Below are positions 52,265 to 63,269 of a DNA stretch of 64,000 nucleotides, in pieces. Made by a program: the position numbers and the translations under genes. The notes under the pieces are model-generated. The model was given only the letters and a program-made list of their open reading frames with translations, did not search any database and had not been told where the DNA came from. The stretch covers positions 62,001 through 126,000 of the forward strand of contig NZ_BDJE01000036.1 in the NCBI RefSeq assembly GCF_002117935.1. Direction: 5' to 3'. Position 1 is the first letter of the stretch. The number at the start of each line of letters is the position of its first letter. The stretch is from Nocardioides sp. PD653-B2. GTDB lineage: Bacteria > Actinomycetota > Actinomycetes > Propionibacteriales > Nocardioidaceae.

Positions 52265-53233
52265 GTGCCCCCACGTTCCCGACGTACCCGCGCCGAGGTC
52301 GGCGAAACGCCTGCACCCACCGAGGTAGCGCAGGTCCAGACGTCCGACGAGCTCTTCTCGCCGGTCGGTCGCGGCATCGAGCTCTGCTACCAGACCTTCG
52401 GCGATCCGGACGACGACCCGCTGCTGCTGGTGATGGGTCTGGGCGGCCCGATGAACTGGTGGGACCCGGACCTGTGCCGCGCCCTGGCCCGGCGGGGGTT
52501 CTACGTGATCCGCTACGACAACCGCGACACGGGGCGCTCGACCGTGCTCGACGGCCGGGTCAGCCGGACCACGCTGCTGCGCGCCTTCGCCGGCGCCCGC
52601 ACCCGGGTGCCCTACGGCCTCGCCGACCTGGCCGAGGACGCCTTCGGCCTGCTCGACCACCTCGGCCTGGAGTCGGCGCACGTCGTGGGCGTCTCGATGG
52701 GCGGCATGATCGCCCAGACGATGGCGATCGCCCGGCCCGGGCGGGTGCGCTCGCTGACCAGCGTCATGTCGACGACCGGCAAGCGGACCGTGGGGTGGCT
52801 GCACCCCTCCCTCTTCCCCGCCATGCTGGCCGGGCGCAAGCCGGGCCGCGCGGCGTACGTGAGGTCGAGCGCCGAGTTCTGGAAGATGATCGGCTCGCCC
52901 GGCTACCCGCAGACGGCCGAGCAGGTCGAGAGGCGGGCCGCCGAGACCTACGACCGCGGGGTCAGCGTCAACGGAGTCGCCCGCCACATGCTCGCGGTGA
53001 TCACGCAGCCCAACCGCGGTCAACGGCTGCGCAGCGTGCGCGTGCCGACCCTGGTCGTGCACGGCCTGGCGGACAAGATGGTCCACCCCTCCGGCGGCCG
53101 GGCGACCGCGGCCGCCGTGCCCGGCGCCGAGCTGCTGCTCATCGACGGCATGGGCCACGACCTGCCCCCGGACCTCTTCGAGACCTTCGTCGCCGCCATC
53201 CGGCGCAACGCCGATCGGGCCGAGCGGAGCTGA
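52265..53233 (+). CDS. Alpha/beta hydrolase
   Basis: A 322-aa alpha/beta hydrolase. LLLVMGLGGPMNWWDPDLCRALARRG (oxyanion), VIRYDNRDTGRS, VVGVSMGGMIAQTMA (nucleophile Ser in GVSMGG), LVVHGLADKMVHP (Asp) and IDGMGHDLP (His) form the full triad. Resembles the proline iminopeptidase/haloperoxidase-like esterase group. Start unclear: GTG 52265 or TTG 52253. Confidence 0.85.
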   Translation: MPPRSRRTRAEVGETPAPTEVAQVQTSDELFSPVGRGIELCYQTFGDPDDDPLLLVMGLGGPMNWWDPDLCRALARRGFYVIRYDNRDTGRSTVLDGRVSRTTLLRAFAGARTRVPYGLADLAEDAFGLLDHLGLESAHVVGVSMGGMIAQTMAIARPGRVRSLTSVMSTTGKRTVGWLHPSLFPAMLAGRKPGRAAYVRSSAEFWKMIGSPGYPQTAEQVERRAAETYDRGVSVNGVARHMLAVITQPNRGQRLRSVRVPTLVVHGLADKMVHPSGGRATAAAVPGAELLLIDGMGHDLPPDLFETFVAAIRRNADRAERS

Positions 53234-53280
53234 GGGGGCAGCGGCGCGTCGGCTCCGCCAGATCGGGCAAGCCCGCGGCC

Positions 53281-53312
53281 GGAACGAAGCCGCGACAGGC
53301 GTGTCGAAATCC
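53281..53312. repeat. Partial REP-like element
   Basis: Shares the exact 15-mer GGAACGAAGCCGCGA with the element at 63209-63223 and ends with GTGTCGAAATCC. It is in the intergenic space after the hydrolase gene. Confidence 0.5.
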
Positions 53313-53324
53313 GGTGGGACGACA

Positions 53325-53359
53325 CAGGGCGGCGACCACGTGTCGTGGTCACCGCCCTG
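53325..53359. terminator. Strong bidirectional hairpin
   Basis: A 16-bp stem with a single mismatch (arms begin CAGGGCGGCGACCACG and end CGTGGTCACCGCCCTG) and a 3-nt loop lies between two convergent genes, the hydrolase and the sugar ABC ATPase. It probably terminates both. Confidence 0.75.
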
Positions 53360-53372
53360 CGTACGCTTCCGG

Positions 53373-53407
53373 GGTTTCGAGACGGTTGCTGCGCAACCTC
53401 CTCAACC
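53373..53407. repeat. REP-like palindromic element
   Basis: GGTTTCGAGACGGTTGC followed by GCAACCTCCTCAACC folds into a hairpin and matches the outer arms of the element in the mft operon (17114-17152). Located just before the 3' end of the ABC ATPase gene. Confidence 0.65.
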
Positions 53408-53420
53408 ACCGGTGGGTTGA

Positions 53421-54503
53421 CTAATCGGAGAGGCGCGCTCCGGTCGCGGTGTCGAACACGTGCACGTTCGCCGGGTCGGTCGTGACGTGGATCGTCTCGC
53501 CCTTCTGCACGTGGTCGCGGCCGTTGACGCGGATGATGATGTTGTTCGGGGTGCCCTCGACACCACTGGTGCCGTAGACGAACGCGTCGGAGCCGAGGTC
53601 CTCGACGACCGTCACCTTGACCGGCAGGCCCTCCTGGCTGTTGCCGACGATGCGCCACGCCTCGGGGCGGACCCCGACGGTGATGTCGCCCTCCATCTTC
53701 TTGGACGCCATCGGGTCGACCGGCACGAGGTAGTCGCCGATCTGCGCCTGGCCGTCCTTGGCGTGCGCCTCGAGGAGGTTCATCGCCGGGGAGCCGATGA
53801 AGCCGGCCACGAACAGGTTGACGGGCCGGTCGTAGAGGCCCAGGGGGGTGTCGACCTGCTGGAGGTAGCCGTCCTTCATGACCGCCACCCGGTCGCCCAT
53901 CGTCATCGCCTCGACCTGGTCGTGGGTGACGTAGACGGTGGTGACACCGAGGTCGGCCTGCAGCTTGGCGATGTCGGTGCGGGTCTGCACGCGCATCTTC
54001 GCGTCGAGGTTCGACAACGGCTCGTCCATGCAGAAGACCTGCGGCTGACGGACGATCGCGCGGCCCATCGCGACCCGCTGGCGCTGGCCGCCGGAGAGCG
54101 CCTTCGGCTTGCGGTCGAGGTACTCGGTCAGGCCGAGGATCTTCGCGGCGTCGTTGACCCGCCGGTTGCGCTCGTCGGTGGGGATCTTCGCCATCTTGAG
54201 GGCGAAGGCCATGTTGTCCGCGACGGACATGTGCGGGTAGAGCGCGTAGTTCTGGAACACCATCGCGATGTCCCGGTCCTTCGGCGGCATGTTGGTGATG
54301 TCGCGGTCGCCGATGAAGATCCTCCCCTTGTTGACCTCCTCCAGCCCGGCGAGCATCCGCAGGGTGGTGGACTTCCCGCAACCGGAGGGACCGACGAGGA
54401 CCATGAACTCCCCGTCGCCGATCTCCAGGGAGATCCCCGGGACGGCTGGCTTGTCAGCACCGGGGTACCAGCGCTGCGCCTCTTCGAACCTGACTGTGGC
54501 CAT
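53421..54503 (-). CDS. Sugar-type ABC transporter ATPase (UgpC/MsmK-like)
   Basis: A 360-aa ATPase. Walker A GPSGCGKST (39-47), signature LSGGQRQRVAMGRAI, Walker B VFCMDEPLSNLDA, switch VTHDQVEAMTMGD, then OB/TOBE domains with VGVRPEAWRIV. It matches the shared CUT1 ATPase of actinobacteria (MsiK/UgpC), which serves several sugar importers encoded elsewhere. It stands alone, with AAGGAG before its ATG and 142 bp of promoter region upstream. Confidence 0.9.
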   Translation of the reverse strand: MATVRFEEAQRWYPGADKPAVPGISLEIGDGEFMVLVGPSGCGKSTTLRMLAGLEEVNKGRIFIGDRDITNMPPKDRDIAMVFQNYALYPHMSVADNMAFALKMAKIPTDERNRRVNDAAKILGLTEYLDRKPKALSGGQRQRVAMGRAIVRQPQVFCMDEPLSNLDAKMRVQTRTDIAKLQADLGVTTVYVTHDQVEAMTMGDRVAVMKDGYLQQVDTPLGLYDRPVNLFVAGFIGSPAMNLLEAHAKDGQAQIGDYLVPVDPMASKKMEGDITVGVRPEAWRIVGNSQEGLPVKVTVVEDLGSDAFVYGTSGVEGTPNNIIIRVNGRDHVQKGETIHVTTDPANVHVFDTATGARLSD

Positions 54504-54645
54504 GCTTCAACAACTCCTTCACCGGCAGGTACGTGCCGGACGATCCGTCGTAAAGGTGAGCGCAGTCACAGTAGCGTGTCACCCGAGGATGTGGAGCCAC
54601 CGTCCGGTGGCGGAGATCCGACGGGAGTACGTCGCGCCGCGCAGA

Positions 54646-55710
54646 TCAGTCGGCGACGACGAGGACCGGGGACGGGTCGATCCCGACCGCGACCCGCTCC
54701 CCCACGGTGAGAGTCAGGGCCTCCGTGCTCGCGAGCTGGGCGAGCAGGAGGGTGCCGTCGTCGAGCGCGAGGGTCGCGCGCGACACCGGACCGAGGAAGG
54801 CCACCGACACGACGGTGGCGTGTCCGGCGGCGTCGGGCCTCAACCGCAGCGACTCCGGGCGTACGAGCGCCAGGCCCGACGGCGTCGCCGAACCCGGCAG
54901 GATCGGGAGCGAGGTGCCGAGCACGTCGGCCCGGCCGTCGACGACCCGCGCGGGCATGCGGTTGCTCAGCCCGACGAACGCGCCGACGAAGGGCGTCGCC
55001 GGGGCGTCGTACAGCTCGGCGGGCGTGGCGATCTGGTCGAGCCGGCCCGCGTTCATCACGCCGACCCGGTCGGCCACGGCGAGCGCCTCCTCCTGGTCGT
55101 GGGTGACGAAGAGCGTGGTGGTGCCGACGTCGAGCTGGATCCGGCGGATCTCGTCGCGCAGCTGCACCCGGACCTTGGCGTCGAGGGCGGAGAGCGGCTC
55201 GTCGAGGAGGAGCACCGACGGCTCGATCGCCAACGCCCGGGCGAGGGCGACGCGCTGCTGCTGACCACCGGAGAGCTGGTTGGCGTAGCGGTCCTTCTGA
55301 GTGCCGAGGCCGACCAGGTCGAGCATGTCGGCGGCCCGGGTGCGGCGCTCGGCGCGGGACCGCCCGCGCAGCTTGAGGCCGAACGCCACGTTGTCGAGGA
55401 CCGTGAGGTGCGGGAAGAGGCTGTAGGCCTGGAAGACCATCCCCATGTCGCGCTTGTTGGCCGGCACCCGGCTGAGGTCCTTGCCGCCCACCGTGATCGT
55501 GCCGGCGTCCTGGCGTTCGAGACCGGCCAGGATCCGCAGCGCCGTGGTCTTGCCGCAGCCCGACGGGCCCAGCAGCACCACGAGCTCGCCGGGCTCCAGG
55601 TGCAGGTCGAGCCCGTCGAGGGCGTGCACGTCGCCGTAGAACCGGCGCAGGCCGGTCATCTCGACGGCGAGCCCGCGGGTGGTCTCGGTGGCGGTGTCGG
55701 ACATCGACAT
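54646..55710 (-). CDS. Fe3+/polyamine-type ABC transporter ATPase
   Basis: A 354-aa ATPase. Walker A GPSGCGKTT near 48-56, signature LSGGQQQRVALARAL, Walker B VLLLDEPLSALDA, VTHDQEEALAVAD, and TOBE domain with LALVRPESLRLRP. It closes an operon of binding protein, two permeases and ATPase. GGAGGG lies 6 nt before the ATG, which begins directly after the permease stop. Confidence 0.92.
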   Translation of the reverse strand: MSMSDTATETTRGLAVEMTGLRRFYGDVHALDGLDLHLEPGELVVLLGPSGCGKTTALRILAGLERQDAGTITVGGKDLSRVPANKRDMGMVFQAYSLFPHLTVLDNVAFGLKLRGRSRAERRTRAADMLDLVGLGTQKDRYANQLSGGQQQRVALARALAIEPSVLLLDEPLSALDAKVRVQLRDEIRRIQLDVGTTTLFVTHDQEEALAVADRVGVMNAGRLDQIATPAELYDAPATPFVGAFVGLSNRMPARVVDGRADVLGTSLPILPGSATPSGLALVRPESLRLRPDAAGHATVVSVAFLGPVSRATLALDDGTLLLAQLASTEALTLTVGERVAVGIDPSPVLVVAD

Positions 55711-56490
55711 CTACTTCCCTCCGGAGTGGTGGCGGCGGCGGTCGAGGAACGACAGCAGGACCAGCAGGAGCGCGGCGAACAGCAGCGAGGCGAGCGCCGC
55801 CGCCATGGACTCGGGCGCGTCGGCCTTGTTGATGAAGACGATCACGACCGGCAACGTGTTGTAGTGCGACAGCGAGGCGATGGTGAACTCACCCAGCACC
55901 AGGGCAACCGCGATGAAGGCGCCGCCGAGGACGCCCGGCCAGATGTTGGGCAGGATCACCCGGGTGATGACGGTGAACCAGCTCGCGCCGAGCGACCGGG
56001 CCGCCTCGGCGAGGGTGGTGGCGTCGAGCGACCCGAGCGAGGCGTCGATCGCGCGGTAGGAGTACGGCAGCACCAGCACGACGTACACGAAGGCGAGCGT
56101 GAGCGGCGAGTCGCCGACCAGGTAGTTGACCCAGGCGTAGACGTTCTTCATGCCGACGAGGATCACCAGCGCGGGGATGGTGAGCGGGAGCAGACAGAGG
56201 AACTCGACGAGGCGGGTGGCCCGCGGGACCCGCAGCTTGACCCAGATCATGGTCGGCACCAGCAGCACCACCATGCCCACGACCGTGAGCACGGCCAGCA
56301 GCAGCGACGTGGTGATCGCCTCGGTCATCGTCGGGTCCTGGGCGAGCGCCCGCCAGGCCGCGAGGCTGCGCTCCCGGGTGAGCGGGTCCTTCGTGCTGAA
56401 GTTGAGCAGGGCCGCGAGCGGGATCAGGAAGTAGGTCGCGAACGCGATCAGCAGGATCCAACGGGTGACGCGCCAGGCCGCGGCGCTCAT
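55711..56490 (-). CDS. ABC transporter permease (PotC-like)
   Basis: A 259-aa permease with six helices. The EAA motif is TLAEAARSLGASWFTVITRVILPNIWPGVLGG (about 175-205). It overlaps the other permease gene (ATGA) and abuts the ATPase gene. Family: PotC/2-aminoethylphosphonate-type. Confidence 0.92.
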   Translation of the reverse strand: MSAAAWRVTRWILLIAFATYFLIPLAALLNFSTKDPLTRERSLAAWRALAQDPTMTEAITTSLLLAVLTVVGMVVLLVPTMIWVKLRVPRATRLVEFLCLLPLTIPALVILVGMKNVYAWVNYLVGDSPLTLAFVYVVLVLPYSYRAIDASLGSLDATTLAEAARSLGASWFTVITRVILPNIWPGVLGGAFIAVALVLGEFTIASLSHYNTLPVVIVFINKADAPESMAAALASLLFAALLLVLLSFLDRRRHHSGGK

Positions 56491-57398
56491 CACAGCCACC
56501 GCGACGTGCGCTTGAGCAGCCACGCGTAGAGGGACATCACGAGGGCGACCACGACGACCATCTCGAGGGCCAGCGCGAAGCCGAAGTTCCGCTGGCCGAG
56601 GAGGACCTCGCTGGTGAGCGAGTTCCGGATCAGCAGCGGAGTGATGAACGAGCCCTGCGAGATCAGGGCCGCGGCCGTGGCGTAGGCCGCGAACGCGTTG
56701 GCGAACAGCAGCAGGGCCGAGCCCAGGAAGGCCGGGCGGAGCAGCGGGAACGCGACCTGGGTCCAGTACTGCCGGGTCGTCGCGCCGAGGTTGACCGCCG
56801 CCTCGCGCCACTGCGGCTGCAGCCCTTCGAGGGCCGGCAGGAAGACGATGACCATCAGCGGGATCTGGAAGTAGGTGTAGACGAGCACCAGCCCGCGCAT
56901 CCCGTAGAGCCACGGGACGCCGCTCTCCTCGGTGCCGAGGGTGTCCGCGAGCACCTGCGTGAGCAGTCCGTTGAAGCCGAGCGTGGCCATCCACGCGAAG
57001 GCGAGGGTGACGCCGCCGAACTGCGCCAGGACCCCGCAGACCGCGGTCACGACGCGGCGGATGATGTTGGTCGGTGGCGCCGTGACGACCAGGTAGGCCA
57101 GGAGGGCACCGAGCACCGCGCCGAGGGCCGCCGACGAGAACGACAGCACCAGGCTGTTCTTCAGCGCGGTGAGCGCGGTGTCGTCACCGAGGAGCCGGAT
57201 CTTCGTCAGCGAGTAGCCGCCGTCGTCGTCCCGGAACGCACCGACCGCCACCGTGATGGTCGGGATGACCAGGAAGACGAAGACGTAGACGAGGAAGGGC
57301 AGCAGGCCCACGGACGGGCCGATCCGGAAGGAGCGGCCCGTCCGTGGTTCCGCTGCGGGGCCCGCCGTGGGCCCGGCGAGCGGGGCTGTGTCCGACAC
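56490..57398 (-). CDS. ABC transporter permease (PotB-like)
   Basis: A 302-aa permease with six helices and a Pro/Ala-rich N-terminus. EAA motif QWREAAVNLGATTRQYWTQVAFPLLRPAFLGS (about 210-240). The GTG start is 3 nt after the binding-protein stop. Pairs with the PotC-like permease. Confidence 0.92.
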   Translation of the reverse strand: MSDTAPLAGPTAGPAAEPRTGRSFRIGPSVGLLPFLVYVFVFLVIPTITVAVGAFRDDDGGYSLTKIRLLGDDTALTALKNSLVLSFSSAALGAVLGALLAYLVVTAPPTNIIRRVVTAVCGVLAQFGGVTLAFAWMATLGFNGLLTQVLADTLGTEESGVPWLYGMRGLVLVYTYFQIPLMVIVFLPALEGLQPQWREAAVNLGATTRQYWTQVAFPLLRPAFLGSALLLFANAFAAYATAAALISQGSFITPLLIRNSLTSEVLLGQRNFGFALALEMVVVVALVMSLYAWLLKRTSRWL

Positions 57399-57400
57399 GC

Positions 57401-58531
57401 TCAGCCGACGGCCTTGGCCCAGTTGTCGGCGAGGTACGCCGCCATCGCCTCCGTCTGCTCGTTGGTCGGGATGACGGGCGTGCCCGACACCTCCGGCAAC
57501 GCGTCGTACAGCGTCTTGTCGATCGTGCCGGCCTCGACCATCGCGTCGGCGCGCACGGGGCGTGCCCCGCCCGCGAGCCAGAGGTTCTGGCCCTCGTCGC
57601 TGTAGAGGAACTCCTCCCAGAGCCGGGCGGCCGCGGGGTGCGGGGCGTCGGCGTTGATCGCCTGGAAGTAGTAGCCGGCGATCGGCGCGTCCTCGGGCAC
57701 CCACACCTTCCAGCCGTCGACCTTGGCGGACTCGGCGGCGTTCAGGTAGTCCCAGTCGATGACGACGGGCGTCTGGCCGGACTCGATCGTCGCGGAGGTC
57801 GGGTCGACCGGCAGGAAGTTGCCGGCGTCGTTCAGCTTCGCGAAGAAGTCCACGCCCGGCTTGATGTCGTCGGCCGAGCCGCCGTTCGCGACCGAGGCCA
57901 TGACGACGCCGCTGAAGGCGGCGCCGGCTGCGGTCGGGTCGCCGTTGAGGGCGACCTTGCCCTTGAAGTCGGACCCGAGCAGGTCGTCCAGGGACGTGAT
58001 GTCCGGGACCTCGTTGGAGTTGTAGCCCACGGACATGAAGCCGCCGTAGTCGTTGACCCAGGCGCCGTTCGGGTCCTTGAACTCGGCCGGGATGTCACCG
58101 AAGGTCTCGACCTGGTACGGCGCGAACATCTCCGTGTTGGCGAGAGCCACGGACTGGCCGAGGTCGAACACGTCGGGCGCGCGGTCGGAGCCCGCGAGCT
58201 GGGTGGCGGCGTTGATCTCGTCCTGGCTCGCCCCGTCGGGCTGGTCGGACGTGATGTCGATGTCGTACTTGTCCTCGAACGCCTTGATGATGTTGCCGTA
58301 GTTGGCCCAGTCGGGCGGCAGGGCGATGACGTTGAGCTTGCCCTCCGCCTCCGCGGCCTTGACCAGCGCGTCCATGCCGCCGAAGTCCTCCGCGGAGGTG
58401 GCGGTCTTGGCGTCGACTCCGCCGCTGTCGTTGTTGCTGCTGCTGTTGTCGTCTGCCGGCGGCCCGCAGGCTGCGAGGGTCGTGGCCGCAGCCAGGGCGA
58501 CCAGGGTGACGAGCGATCTGCGTACCAACAC
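57401..58531 (-). CDS. ABC transporter substrate-binding lipoprotein (PotD-like)
   Basis: A 376-aa binding protein. Lipobox TLAACGPP (Cys near 22), then a Ser/Asn/Asp linker. LNVIALPPDWANYGNIIKAFEDKYDIDI, APDVFDLGQSVALANTEMFAPY and AAARLWEEFLYSDEGQNLWL match the PotD/AfuA family that binds polyamines, iron or phosphonates. GTG at 58529-58531 with GGAGG 6 nt before. It is the first gene of the importer operon. Confidence 0.92.
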   Translation of the reverse strand: MLVRRSLVTLVALAAATTLAACGPPADDNSSSNNDSGGVDAKTATSAEDFGGMDALVKAAEAEGKLNVIALPPDWANYGNIIKAFEDKYDIDITSDQPDGASQDEINAATQLAGSDRAPDVFDLGQSVALANTEMFAPYQVETFGDIPAEFKDPNGAWVNDYGGFMSVGYNSNEVPDITSLDDLLGSDFKGKVALNGDPTAAGAAFSGVVMASVANGGSADDIKPGVDFFAKLNDAGNFLPVDPTSATIESGQTPVVIDWDYLNAAESAKVDGWKVWVPEDAPIAGYYFQAINADAPHPAAARLWEEFLYSDEGQNLWLAGGARPVRADAMVEAGTIDKTLYDALPEVSGTPVIPTNEQTEAMAAYLADNWAKAVG

Positions 58532-58688
58532 GTGGAACCTCCCTGAAAGAGGCGCTCGATGCGCCTCGCGGACCCTCCCGAATGAAGCCGACTCGGACGT
58601 TACCCCCAGTTGGCCCCCGTCGGGCACCAGAATGAAGGGCTGGGGTGGCGAGTCTCCTCGGCGTGGTCGCGGCGTAGTCTGAGCGGCC

Positions 58689-60395
<1,707 letters not shown>

Positions 60396-60404
60396 CCGCG
60401 CGGA

Positions 60405-60641
60405 TCAGCCCGTCGTCTCGACGTCGGCCTTGTCCGGCTGGTGGCCGGGGTCCGGGTCGTTGGTCGGCGCCTCGGGTCCGGTGGGGCCCTCGTCGACCGT
60501 GCCGCTCTCCGCCGGGGGAGCTCCCGCAACGGAGTCCTCGGGCGAGATCTCCGTGCCGGGTTCGCCGAAGCTGGCGACCTCCGAGACCTGGCCCCTCTCG
60601 TCGTCGGGACGGCGGCGGTGCTTGCCCCGGTAGGGCGCCAT
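60405..60641 (-). CDS. Small acidic disordered protein
   Basis: A 78-aa protein with a basic N-terminus (PYRGKHRRRPDDERG) and a long Glu/Asp/Pro/Gly-rich tail. No fold or family recognised. AGGAGG precedes the ATG at the right distance, which supports real translation. It is convergent with the fumarase gene, 9 nt away. Confidence 0.65.
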   Translation of the reverse strand: MAPYRGKHRRRPDDERGQVSEVASFGEPGTEISPEDSVAGAPPAESGTVDEGPTGPEAPTNDPDPGHQPDKADVETTG

Positions 60642-60737
60642 GGTTCCTCCTGCAGGTGTGAGTGTCGCAACGTCGTACCCCGGAACCGTGCGGTCGACTC
60701 ACCCGTTCAGACCAGTAGGCGACGAGAGGAACGACAC

Positions 60738-61010
60738 ATGCTTTGCCCGACCGATGGAACCGCGCTGACGATGAGCGAGCGCAGCGGGATCGAGATCGAC
60801 TACTGCCCGACCTGCCGCGGCGTGTGGCTCGACCGCGGTGAGCTGGACAAGATCCTCGAGCGGTCCTTGAGCCAGCCGGGCGCGCCGGCGCCCGCAGCGC
60901 CCGCGCCGTCCTGGGACCGCGGCCAGCAGGGCTACCACCAGCCCAGCCAGCCGCAGGGCCACTACCGCAAGAAGCGCAAGGAGAGCTGGCTCAGCGAGCT
61001 CTTCGACTGA
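60738..61010 (+). CDS. zf-TFIIB domain protein
   Basis: A 90-aa protein with a TFIIB-like zinc ribbon: CPTDGTALTM ... YCPTCRGVWLDRGELDKILE (two C-x2-C/C-x4 type knuckles), then a Gln/Pro-rich linker and basic end KKRKESWLSELF. Family of small zinc proteins of unknown function. The AGAGGAACG ribosome site lies just before the ATG. Confidence 0.85.
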   Translation: MLCPTDGTALTMSERSGIEIDYCPTCRGVWLDRGELDKILERSLSQPGAPAPAAPAPSWDRGQQGYHQPSQPQGHYRKKRKESWLSELFD

Positions 61011-61089
61011 CCCCGCGACACGACGCCGTGCGGTGGTCGCCGGAGCGACCGGTGCGCAGGACGCCCGCGACGTCGGCGAGGATGGGCCC

Positions 61090-61773
61090 GTGGAGTACGT
61101 CGAGATAGCCCGCGCCGAGTCCGAGCGCGGAGAGCTGGTGCTACGCGAGCGCCGGTCGGAGCGCGCGCCGTCCTCGCTGGAGCTGCGGTCGAACGGCGTC
61201 TTCGTGATGGACACCCTCGAGGTCAGCACCGAGCGGGCGCTCGCGACCGCGGCCCTCGAGCTGGTCGACGACCCGCGGGCGGTCGTGGTCGGCGGGCTGG
61301 GCCTCGGCTACACCATGCACGAGGTGCTGTCCGACCACCGCGTCGAGAAGTGCCGGGTGGTCGAGATCGAGCCCGCGCTGGTCGAGTGGATGCGCGACGG
61401 CACGATCCCGCACGGGCCGGCCCTGCTGGCCGACGCGCGGGTCGGCGTGGTCGTCGCCGACATCGCCGTCGCGCTCGCCGAGGCAGCGCCCGCGTCGTAC
61501 GACCTGATCCTGCTGGACGTCGACAACGGCCCGGGCTACCTGGTCCACGACGTGAACGCCGAGCTCTACCGGGCGCCGTTCCTCGAGACCGCCCGCGCGG
61601 TGCTGCGCCCCGGCGGCGTGCTCGTCATCTGGTCGGCCGACGAGGCGCCCGAGCTCGCGGAGGTCCTGGAGACCGTGTTCGGCGCCGCGGAGGGCCGGCC
61701 GTACGACGTGCTGCTCCAGGACCGCGACGAGCAGTACTGGCTCTACGCCGCGCGGGTACCGTCCACGGCATGA
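61090..61773 (+). CDS. Spermidine-synthase-like methyltransferase-fold protein
   Basis: A 227-aa Rossmann-fold protein. [16 protein letters not shown] is the SAM-binding loop, [12 protein letters not shown] the acidic loop, and [18 protein letters not shown] replaces the usual DxxDP catalytic region of spermidine synthase. So it may be a diverged non-polyamine member. GTG 61090 is used; GAGGAT lies 6 nt upstream. It overlaps fumC by ATGA, an unusual pairing. Confidence 0.78.
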   Translation: MEYVEIARAESERGELVLRERRSERAPSSLELRSNGVFVMDTLEVSTERALATAALELVDDPRAVVVGGLGLGYTMHEVLSDHRVEKCRVVEIEPALVEWMRDGTIPHGPALLADARVGVVVADIAVALAEAAPASYDLILLDVDNGPGYLVHDVNAELYRAPFLETARAVLRPGGVLVIWSADEAPELAEVLETVFGAAEGRPYDVLLQDRDEQYWLYAARVPSTA

Positions 61774-63158
61774 GCGAGTTCCGTACCGAGCACGACAGCA
61801 TGGGCGACGTCCAGGTCCCCCGAGACGCGGCCTGGCGGGCCCAGACCCAGCGCGCCGTCGAGAACTTCCCGATCAGCGGCACCCCGATCGAGCCGGCGCT
61901 GGTGCACGCGATCGGCCGGGTGAAGGCCGCCGCCGCCCGGGTGAACGGCGAGCTCGGCATCCTCACCCCCGAGCGCGCGGACGCGATCGTCGCCGCCGCG
62001 ACCGCGGTGGTCGACGGTGAGCACGACGCCGAGTTCCCGATCGACGTCTTCCAGACCGGGTCGGGCACCAGCTCGAACATGAACGCCAACGAGGTGATCG
62101 CCACCCTCGCCGGCCGGGCCGGGACCGACGTGCACCCCAACGACCACGTCAACGCCAGCCAGTCGAGCAACGACACCTTCCCGACCGCGATCCACGTCGC
62201 GGCGACCCTCGCCGTCACCGGCGACCTGCTGCCGGCCCTCGACGTGCTGGCGACCAGCCTGGAGGCGAAGGCCGAGGAGTTCGCCGGCATCGTGAAGTCC
62301 GGGCGCACCCACCTGATGGACGCGACCCCGGTGATGCTCGGCCAGGAGTTCGGCGGTTACGCCGCCACGGTCCGCTACGCGGCCGAGCGGCTCGAGTCCG
62401 TGCTCCCCCGGGTCCGCGAGCTCCCCCTGGGCGGGACGGCCGTCGGCACCGGCATCAACACCCCGCCCGGCTTCGCCGAGCGGGTGATCGGCGTGCTCGC
62501 CGAGACGACCGGCCAGGAGTTCACCGAGGCCCGCGACCACTTCGAGGCCCAGGGCACGCGCGACTCGCTCGTCGAGCTCAGCGGGGTGCTGAGGACGGTC
62601 GCGGTCGGCCTGATCAAGATCTGCAACGACCTGCGCTGGATGTCGTCGGGCCCGACCACGGGACTGGCCGAGATCCACCTGCCCGACCTGCAGCCGGGGT
62701 CGAGCATCATGCCCGGCAAGGTCAACCCGGTGCTGCCGGAGGCGACGCTGATGGTCTGCTTCCAGGTGATCGGCAACGACGCCGCGGTCACCGCCGCCGG
62801 CGCGAGCGGCAGCTTCGAGCTCAACGTCGCGATGCCGGTCATCGCCCGCAACGTGCTCGAGTCGGTGCGGCTGCTGTCGACGTCGAGCGTGCTGCTGGCC
62901 GAGCGCTGCGTCGACGGCATCACGCCGAACACCGAGCGGATGCGCGCCTACGCCGAGTCGTCGCCGTCGGTCGTCACGCCGCTGAACAAGTACGTCGGCT
63001 ACGAAGCTGCCGCGAAGATCGCCAAGCAGGCGCTCGCCGACGGGGCGACGATCCGGGACACCGTCGTACGACTGGGCTACGTCGAGCGCGGCGAGCTCAC
63101 CGAGGAGCAGCTGGACGAGGCCCTCGACGTCGCCGCGATGACCCGGCCCCGCGGGTGA
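61770..63158 (+). CDS. fumC: Fumarate hydratase, class II
   Basis: A 462-aa Fum[18 protein letters not shown] near 92-108, [15 protein letters not shown] near 128, [17 protein letters not shown] near 180 and the signature [15 protein letters not shown] near 312 are all present. Iron-independent and air-stable. TCA-cycle enzyme. A weak hairpin overlaps its stop. Confidence 0.97.
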   Translation: MSEFRTEHDSMGDVQVPRDAAWRAQTQRAVENFPISGTPIEPALVHAIGRVKAAAARVNGELGILTPERADAIVAAATAVVDGEHDAEFPIDVFQTGSGTSSNMNANEVIATLAGRAGTDVHPNDHVNASQSSNDTFPTAIHVAATLAVTGDLLPALDVLATSLEAKAEEFAGIVKSGRTHLMDATPVMLGQEFGGYAATVRYAAERLESVLPRVRELPLGGTAVGTGINTPPGFAERVIGVLAETTGQEFTEARDHFEAQGTRDSLVELSGVLRTVAVGLIKICNDLRWMSSGPTTGLAEIHLPDLQPGSSIMPGKVNPVLPEATLMVCFQVIGNDAAVTAAGASGSFELNVAMPVIARNVLESVRLLSTSSVLLAERCVDGITPNTERMRAYAESSPSVVTPLNKYVGYEAAAKIAKQALADGATIRDTVVRLGYVERGELTEEQLDEALDVAAMTRPRG

Positions 63159-63174
63159 GCTCGCGAGCCCGCGG
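63149..63174 (+). terminator. Hairpin at the end of fumC
   Basis: CCGCGGG and CCCGCGG arms enclose the fumC stop codon and a 12-nt loop. No U-tract; weak terminator. Confidence 0.4.
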
Positions 63175-63183
63175 ATCAGGCCG

Positions 63184-63242
63184 GGTGGTCGAGTAGCGCC
63201 GCGGCTGAGGAACGAAGCCGCGAGGCGCGTCGCTCGACCACC
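63184..63242. repeat. REP-like palindromic element
   Basis: Outer arms GGTGGTCGAG / CTCGACCACC enclose an inner GCGGCT/AGCCGC pair. Related to elements at 17114, 53281 and 53373. Between fumC and the transglycosylase gene, which face each other. Confidence 0.7.
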
Positions 63243-63269
63243 ATCAGCGGGCCCGGTGACGGGTCCCGC